A stretch of 10,434 bases of DNA, taken from NCBI GenBank assembly GCA_964646585.1, contig CAZYEY010000072.1:1-10434 (forward strand). The letters run 5' to 3'. Under the pieces are notes generated by a model. That model saw only the letters and a program-made list of their open reading frames with translations. It made no database searches and was not told the DNA's origin. Origin of the DNA: PFJX01 sp964646585. Its GTDB lineage: Bacteria; Pseudomonadota; Gammaproteobacteria; Burkholderiales; Thiobacillaceae. The position numbers and the translations under genes are program-made. Below are positions 6,487-10,434 of the stretch, in pieces. Within the stretch, counting starts at the first letter, position 1, and each line of letters starts with the position of its first letter.

Positions 6487-7203
6487 ATGCCGACCGAAAG
6501 CCCCAACCCGGTTCGCTGGCATGTCGCCGCCAGTGGGACCGAATGGCTCGACCTGGCCCTGGACTTCCTGGCCCGAGCCGAGGCCAAGGCCCTGGCAACC
6601 CGGGGGGAATTCCACCTCGTCCTGGCTGGGGGCGGCACGCCGCGCCGGCTCTACCGGGCACTGGCTGGCGAGCCCCATGACTGGATGCGCTGGCGCATCT
6701 GGTTCGGCGATGAGCGCTGTCTGCCGCCGACAGATCCGGAACGCAACAGCGGAATGGCCCGGGAAGCCTGGCTGGACCCCGTTGGCATGCCTCCCGGTAA
6801 CGTGCATGTCATCCCAGCGGAGCAGGGTGCGGCGGTGGCGGCCCAAGCCTACGCCGACGAACTCTCCCGGATCGGTCACTTCGACCTGGTGCTGCTGGGC
6901 CTGGGCCAGGATGGCCACACCGCCAGCCTGTTTCCTGGCCATGATTGGGGCGAGGCCGCCGATGCGCCGGATGTCCTGGCAGTGCGCGGCGCGCCCAAGC
7001 CACCGCCAGAGCGGGTGAGCCTGTCGGCCCGGCGCTTGTCCCGGACCCACCGGATGCTGTTTTTGGTGACGGGCGCGGACAAGCGGGACGCCCTTGCCCG
7101 CTGGCAGCGGGGGGAGCGGATTCCCGCCGCCGCCGTCCGAGCCGATGCCGGCGTGGATGTATTAATGGATGCGGACGCGAGTCCGAATGGAGAAGCATCA
7201 TGA
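6487..7203 (+). CDS. pgl: 6-phosphogluconolactonase (Pgl/DevB type)
   Basis: This enzyme hydrolyses 6-phosphoglucono-1,5-lactone to 6-phosphogluconate, the second step of the oxidative pentose phosphate or Entner-Doudoroff route, in the cytosol. It has 238 residues, normal for the DevB type. Motifs shared with the glucosamine-6-phosphate isomerase/Pgl superfamily are FHLVLAGGGTPRRLYRAL (42-59), WRIWFGDERCLPPTD (69-83), DLVLLGLGQDGHTASLFPG (133-151) and PPPERVSLS (172-180). The GQDGHTASLFPG segment supports Pgl over NagB. The usual partners zwf, edd or gnd are not in the window. Instead the stop codon overlaps the start of a secreted DUF4139 gene (ATGA), which implies translational coupling. 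It diverges from the exonuclease gene across a 53-bp palindromic spacer. Confidence 0.94.
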   Translation: MPTESPNPVRWHVAASGTEWLDLALDFLARAEAKALATRGEFHLVLAGGGTPRRLYRALAGEPHDWMRWRIWFGDERCLPPTDPERNSGMAREAWLDPVGMPPGNVHVIPAEQGAAVAAQAYADELSRIGHFDLVLLGLGQDGHTASLFPGHDWGEAADAPDVLAVRGAPKPPPERVSLSARRLSRTHRMLFLVTGADKRDALARWQRGERIPAAAVRADAGVDVLMDADASPNGEAS

Positions 7204-8687
7204 GAACGACCCTGAAGGGAAGCCTGCTGGCCCTGGTCCTGGTGACGGCCGGCGCCGCCCAGGCCGCCGAGGAACGGCAGAGCAATGCCGCCGAGCAGAT
7301 CGGCCTGGCGGTGACCATCTACAACGGTGACCTGGCCCTGGTGAAAGACGCGCGCAAGGTCAAGGTGACCAACGGCGAAAACCTGCTGGCCTGGCGGGAC
7401 GTATCCGCCCTGATCCAGCCCGAGACCGCCCTGTTGCGTTCCCTGGACGGGCGCAAGCTCACCCTCTATGAGCAGAACTTCGACTTCGACCTGCTCACGC
7501 CGCAAAAGCTGCTGGAGGCATCGGTGGGCGAACAGATCCGGGTCATCCGCCATCAGCCCATCACCGGGGTGGAGATGAGCGAATACGCCACCGTCCTGGC
7601 CGCCAACGAAGGCGCGGTGCTCAAGTTCAGCGACCGGGTGGAGACCGCCCTGCCCAACCCCGGCCGCCTGGCCTTTCCCGGCGTGCCGAGCCATCTGCGC
7701 GACCGCCCCACCCTGTCCATGTTGTTCAAGACCGAGGTGCCCACCCCCTTCTTCGCCAATTCCAAGGCCACCGTGGACCAGGACATGGAACTCTCCTACC
7801 TGACCACCGGGCTGACCTGGAAGGCAGACTACGTGGCCGAGCTCGCCAGTAAGGAAGACAGCATCGACCTCAACGGCTGGGTCACCCTCACCAACACCAG
7901 CGGCACCGCTTACAACAACGCCCGGCTGCAACTCATCGCCGGCGAGGTGAACCGGGCCCAGCCCGAAGCCCGGCCCATGCCCCGGATGGCGAAAGCCATG
8001 GCCATGGCCGACGCGGCCCCGGCCATGCAGGAGGAGGGGCTCTTCGAGTACCACCTCTACACCCTGGACCGGCTCACCACCCTGCTGGACAAGCAAACCA
8101 AGCAGGTGGCTTTGCTTTCCGCCCAAAAGGTGGCGGTGGACAAGGAATTCCGTCTGACCGGGAGCGATTGGTACTACACCAGCCAGCAGGGCGAACTGGG
8201 CAAGAAGTTGAAGCCCGGTGTCTTCATGGAATTCACCAACAAGGCCGAGAAGGGCGAGAACGTGGGCCTCGGGGTGCCCCTGCCCAAGGGCATCGTGCGG
8301 GTCTACAAGAAAGACAGCGCCGGCCGCGCCCAATTCATCGGCGAGGACCGCATCGACCATACTGCCAAGGGCGAGACCGTCAAGCTCAAGCTGGGCGAGG
8401 CCTTCGACATCACTGCCGACAAGAAGCAGGTGGATTACCAGAAGATCGCCGCCACCACCTTCAACGCCCGGGGTGGAGTCATCGAAACCGCGTATCTCCT
8501 GGAAATCCGCAACGCCAAGAGCGAGAAAGTGGTGGTCACCGTGGTGGAACCCATCCCTGGCGAATGGCAGATGCTCCAGGAAAGCCACCCCCACAAGAAA
8601 GCCTCCGCCCGCAACGCCACCTGGGAGGTTCCGGTACCCGCCGAGGGCAAGGCAACGCTGGCCTGGCGGGTGCGGGTGAAGTACTGA
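7200..8687 (+). CDS. Exported DUF4139 domain-containing protein
   Basis: This is a 495-residue exported protein of unknown function. Residues 1-22 form a signal peptide (MRTTLKGS, hydrophobic core, cleavage probably after AQA). The mature part opens with LAVTIYNGDLALVKDAR (36-52), the typical start of DUF4139 proteins, in which a beta-strand region handles inputs of the form 'nothing or sign change'. The segment LSYLTTGLTWKADYVAEL (198-215) and LNGWVTLTNTSGTAYNNARLQLIAGEVNR (224-252) is the DUF4139 signature. An Ala/Met/Pro linker follows at about 257-277, then a C-terminal beta-rich part (FMEFTNKAEKGENVGLGVPLPKG; FNARGGVIETAYLLEIRNAK; WRVRVKY end). No catalytic motif is visible. GGAGAAG at 7189-7195 precedes the ATG at 7200, which overlaps the pgl stop by 4 nt. 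The frame is open further upstream only as a shadow of pgl. Confidence 0.87.
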   Translation: MRTTLKGSLLALVLVTAGAAQAAEERQSNAAEQIGLAVTIYNGDLALVKDARKVKVTNGENLLAWRDVSALIQPETALLRSLDGRKLTLYEQNFDFDLLTPQKLLEASVGEQIRVIRHQPITGVEMSEYATVLAANEGAVLKFSDRVETALPNPGRLAFPGVPSHLRDRPTLSMLFKTEVPTPFFANSKATVDQDMELSYLTTGLTWKADYVAELASKEDSIDLNGWVTLTNTSGTAYNNARLQLIAGEVNRAQPEARPMPRMAKAMAMADAAPAMQEEGLFEYHLYTLDRLTTLLDKQTKQVALLSAQKVAVDKEFRLTGSDWYYTSQQGELGKKLKPGVFMEFTNKAEKGENVGLGVPLPKGIVRVYKKDSAGRAQFIGEDRIDHTAKGETVKLKLGEAFDITADKKQVDYQKIAATTFNARGGVIETAYLLEIRNAKSEKVVVTVVEPIPGEWQMLQESHPHKKASARNATWEVPVPAEGKATLAWRVRVKY

Positions 8688-8692
8688 GCATC

Positions 8693-9280
8693 GTGCTCTC
8701 CCCCATCATCGACGCCCTGGCGGGGCCCGGCTGGTGCGTGGCGCCCGGTTTCCTGACCGAAGCGGAAACCTCTGCCCTGCGCGGGGAATGCCGCCAGGCC
8801 TTCGCGGCGGGCTGCTTCCACGCCGCCGGTGTGGGCCGGGGCCGGGCCGAGGTGAAATCGGCAATCCGCAGCGACCACATCCTCTGGGTGGACGAAACCC
8901 ACGCCGGACCGGCTCTGATGGGCGCCCTCGAGAAGCTCGAAGCCCTGCGCCAGGCGGTGAACCAGGCCCTGTTTCTGGGCCTCTTCGACGCGGAACTCCA
9001 TTTCGCCGTCTATCCCCCGGGGGGCGGCTACCAACGGCATCTGGACCGCTTCCGGGACGATGATCGCCGCACCCTGACCGCCATTCTCTACCTCAACGGC
9101 GACTGGACGGCCGAAGATGGCGGCCTGCTGCGCTTCTGGCCGGAAGACCAGGCCCCTCCCCTGGACATCCTCCCCAGCGGCGGCACCCTGGTGACCTTCC
9201 TGTCCGACCGCTTCTGGCATCAGGTGTTGCCCGCCCGGCGGGAACGCCTGAGTCTCACCGGCTGGTTCCGGCGACGCTGA
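8693..9280 (+). CDS. 2-oxoglutarate/Fe(II)-dependent oxygenase (prolyl 4-hydroxylase-like)
   Basis: This is a 195-residue protein if translation begins at GTG 8693. The double-stranded beta-helix fold of Fe(II)/2-oxoglutarate oxygenases shows in ELHFAVYPPGGGYQRHLDRF (101-120), with iron ligands H116 and D118, then LTAILYLNGDW (128-138), EDGGLLRFWP (141-150), GGTLVTFLSDRFWHQVLPA (163-181) with the distal ligand H176, and R185 in ERLSLTGWF (184-192), which would bind the 2-oxoglutarate carboxylate. This set matches SM-20/prolyl 4-hydroxylase-type bacterial proteins; the substrate is unknown. It begins 5 bp after the DUF4139 stop, with no clear Shine-Dalgarno of its own, so it is probably translationally coupled. 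GTG is the only reasonable start downstream of the DUF4139 stop. The open frame extends upstream inside the DUF4139 gene but is not real coding there. Confidence 0.88.
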   Translation: MLSPIIDALAGPGWCVAPGFLTEAETSALRGECRQAFAAGCFHAAGVGRGRAEVKSAIRSDHILWVDETHAGPALMGALEKLEALRQAVNQALFLGLFDAELHFAVYPPGGGYQRHLDRFRDDDRRTLTAILYLNGDWTAEDGGLLRFWPEDQAPPLDILPSGGTLVTFLSDRFWHQVLPARRERLSLTGWFRRR

Positions 9281-9283
9281 TCA
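9278..9283. other. Abutting stop codons of two convergent genes in the palindrome TGATCA
   Basis: The oxygenase stop TGA (9278-9280) is directly followed by TCA (9281-9283), the reversed TGA stop of sfsA. The two coding regions touch with no spacer and their stops make the palindrome TGATCA. No terminator hairpin can lie between them, so any terminator must sit inside the opposite gene. Confidence 0.9.
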
Positions 9284-9985
9284 ATCCAGCCTCACCGGCA
9301 ACCGCTTCTCCAGTCTGATGGAAGCCGGCGTCAGCCGGGCACCCAGAGCGAACAGTTCCACGCCGGCGCCAGCGGCCCGACGCAAGGCTTGGCCAAAGGC
9401 CGGATCGATGTGATCGGCGGGCCGCACCGCTGCCACGTCCGCCCGCTGGACGCAGAACACCACCGCGGCCCGGGCACCCCGGCCCACCGCCTCCGCCAGT
9501 TCTTCCATGTGCTTGCTGGCCCGTTCGCTCACCGCGTCGGGAAAAAACCCCGTGTCCCCTTCCACCGCCGCCGTCACGCTCTTCACCTCCACGAAGCAGG
9601 GCCGGCCGGCGAAATCCAGCAACAGGTCGGTGCGGCTGCGGGCCGACAGCCGGGCCTCGGGGTGGACGCCGTCGAAGGCCGCCAATTCGGGAATCAGGCC
9701 CGCCTCCAGGGCATCCCGCACCAGACCGTTGGCGCGGCCGGTATGGACACCCACCAGCACGCCCGGGACCGGCTCCACCAACTCCCAGGTCCAGGCCAGC
9801 TTGCGTTTGGGATTGGCGGAGCGGGACAGCCAAACCCGGTTGCCCGCTTGCTTCAGGCCCAGCATGGAGCCGGTGTTGGGACAGTGGGCGGTGACCGTCT
9901 CGCCATTTTCCAGGGCCACGTCGGCAAGGAAACGCTGGTAGCGGCGGATCAGCCTGCCCGGGGTCAGGGAATCGTCGAACGTCAT
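9281..9985 (-). CDS. sfsA: Sugar fermentation stimulation protein SfsA homologue
   Basis: With ATG 9985-9983 the protein has 234 residues, the same length as E. coli SfsA. Family motifs are RYQRFLADV (15-23), TVTAHCPNTGSM (30-41), LSARSRTDLLLDF (113-125), PCFVEVKSVT (129-138), FFPDAVSERASKHMEEL (147-163) and AVVFCVQRADV (174-184). D120, E133 and K135 fit the PD-(D/E)XK-like nuclease arrangement reported for the family. E. coli SfsA was found as a multicopy gene that restores maltose use in a crp* strain and binds DNA; its true job is unclear. The open frame reaches a TTG at 10027, but the extra 14 residues (QYPTPAPNGHADP) are not family-like, so ATG is preferred despite a weak Shine-Dalgarno. 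A perfect CRP-type site lies about 98 bp upstream. It converges on the oxygenase gene. Confidence 0.93.
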   Translation of the reverse strand: MTFDDSLTPGRLIRRYQRFLADVALENGETVTAHCPNTGSMLGLKQAGNRVWLSRSANPKRKLAWTWELVEPVPGVLVGVHTGRANGLVRDALEAGLIPELAAFDGVHPEARLSARSRTDLLLDFAGRPCFVEVKSVTAAVEGDTGFFPDAVSERASKHMEELAEAVGRGARAAVVFCVQRADVAAVRPADHIDPAFGQALRRAAGAGVELFALGARLTPASIRLEKRLPVRLD

Positions 9986-10050
9986 GGGGTCGGCGTGTCC
10001 GTTGGGGGCGGGCGTAGGATATTGCAAAGGGCAGTGGCGAAAATGCAGCG

Positions 10051-10056
10051 ATAATA
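10051..10056 (-). promoter_or_regulatory. Candidate -10 element for sfsA
   Basis: The minus strand reads TATTAT here, about 66 nt before the sfsA ATG. The CRP-type site would centre near -46 from its start point, close to but not exactly at a canonical class II position. I find no clear -35, as is common at CRP-dependent promoters. Confidence 0.35.
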
Positions 10057-10082
10057 CGCAACACTTGCCCTAGAGTAGTGCC

Positions 10083-10098
10083 TGTGAAGGGCCTCACA
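10083..10098. promoter_or_regulatory. CRP-type binding site (TGTGA-N6-TCACA) upstream of sfsA
   Basis: TGTGA (10083-10087) and TCACA (10094-10098) are perfect inverted half-sites separated by 6 bases, exactly the core consensus of CRP/Vfr-type regulators; one more flanking pair (C10082, G10099) extends the symmetry. It lies in the divergent spacer between sfsA and the secreted protein at 10238, about 98 bp and 140 bp from their starts. sfsA was first identified in E. coli through crp mutants, so a CRP link is plausible. The bound protein in this organism is unknown. Confidence 0.6.
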
Positions 10099-10226
10099 GC
10101 CTCCGGCGTCTGCGATCATGTACCGTGACATCCCTACCAGGCCAGGTGTTTCCTTCCCGGCCCCACAGCAAGCCAGGCGCGCTGATTTTTCAAGAATGTC
10201 CCGTTTTTCTTTGCATCACCCCGACT

Positions 10227-10231
10227 AGGAG
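10227..10231 (+). promoter_or_regulatory. Ribosome binding site of the right-edge gene
   Basis: AGGAG lies 6 nt before the ATG at 10238, which fixes the start of the truncated gene. Confidence 0.8.
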
Positions 10232-10237
10232 CTTCAA

Positions 10238-10434
10238 ATGCGAATTTCCCTGAAATCCCTGAACATCGCCCTCATCGCCGTCGGCATTGGCGGTCTGGCC
10301 ACCGGTGCCTTGGCCGAGTCCCGCTATTACGATCCCTCCAATGCTGCCTCCAGCCAGGGCATGACCACCAACTACGAGCTTTACCGGACCATCGGCTGTC
10401 CGGGCCAGGGCCTGTTCGAGAAGAGCTGCGTGGA
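10238..10434 (+). CDS. Exported protein of unknown family, N-terminus only (cut by right edge)
   Basis: Only the first 65 codons are present. Residues 1-26 form a clear signal peptide: basic start MRISLK, hydrophobic core to about 20, and cleavage probably after ALA at 26. The mature start is ESRYYDPSNAASSQGMTTNY, followed by ELYRTIGCPGQGLFEKSC with cysteines at 54 and 64 that could form a disulphide or a cofactor motif with the missing part. CPGQGLFEKSC is not a CXXCH haem motif. I do not recognise the family from this fragment; an outer-membrane or periplasmic protein is likely from the signal peptide alone. It diverges from sfsA across 252 bp that contain a CRP-type site, so it may share that control. 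I find no firm -35/-10 pair for it. Confidence 0.75.
   Translation, partial: MRISLKSLNIALIAVGIGGLATGALAESRYYDPSNAASSQGMTTNYELYRTIGCPGQGLFEKSCV

Noticed and set aside
6876..8594. A 572-codon open frame on the minus strand opposite pgl and the DUF4139 gene
   Set aside because: Its product is rich in Gly, His, Gln and Leu without recognisable motifs, and it mirrors two plus-strand genes with clear family signatures. Such long antisense frames are common in GC-rich DNA.
1..10434. CRISPR array, prophage, transposon, tRNA or defence cassette
   Set aside because: No regular repeat-spacer pattern, transposase, integrase, tRNA-like cloverleaf or known defence domain was seen on either strand.

Overview
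The window looks like chromosomal DNA of a GC-rich Gram-negative bacterium, most likely a betaproteobacterium. This rests on recalled resemblance of HtpX, NhaR, RlmD, SfsA and the PolB-like exonuclease to proteobacterial families and on gene style; no search was run. Coding density is high. I see no mobile element, tRNA, rRNA, CRISPR array or prophage gene. It reads as a core housekeeping and stress region, not an obvious accessory island.

Left part (1-2282): three minus-strand genes run right to left with gaps of 12-13 bp: htpX (zinc membrane protease), a TerC/Alx-type membrane metal transporter, and a UPF0114 membrane protein cut by the left edge. Their shared promoter must lie in the AT-rich 115-bp spacer that separates htpX from a divergent LysR-type gene, nhaR. 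The spacer carries three TCGAAT copies and a T-N11-A inverted repeat typical of LysR operators. NhaR may therefore control the htpX-terC operon, which would make an alkaline/sodium/envelope-stress unit.

Middle part (2283-5656): nhaR converges on rlmD, a 23S rRNA m5U1939 methyltransferase with a full set of Fe-S and catalytic cysteines. Divergent from rlmD is an orphan periplasmic PhnD-like binding protein with a signal peptide and no transporter genes beside it. It converges, 7 bp apart, on a PolB-type 3'-5' exonuclease.

Right part (6434-10434): the exonuclease and a plus-strand operon diverge from a 53-bp spacer that contains a perfect 9-bp inverted repeat. The operon is pgl (6-phosphogluconolactonase), a secreted DUF4139 protein whose start overlaps the pgl stop by 4 nt, and a 2-oxoglutarate/Fe(II) oxygenase starting 5 bp further on. 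The oxygenase converges on sfsA with the two stop codons touching. Upstream of sfsA is a perfect TGTGA-N6-TCACA (CRP-type) site, shared with a divergent secreted protein that is cut by the right edge.

I do not see a clearly new defence or mobile system. The most interesting points are the nhaR/htpX/terC arrangement, the pgl-DUF4139-oxygenase operon, the CRP-type site at sfsA and the palindromic divergent spacer.
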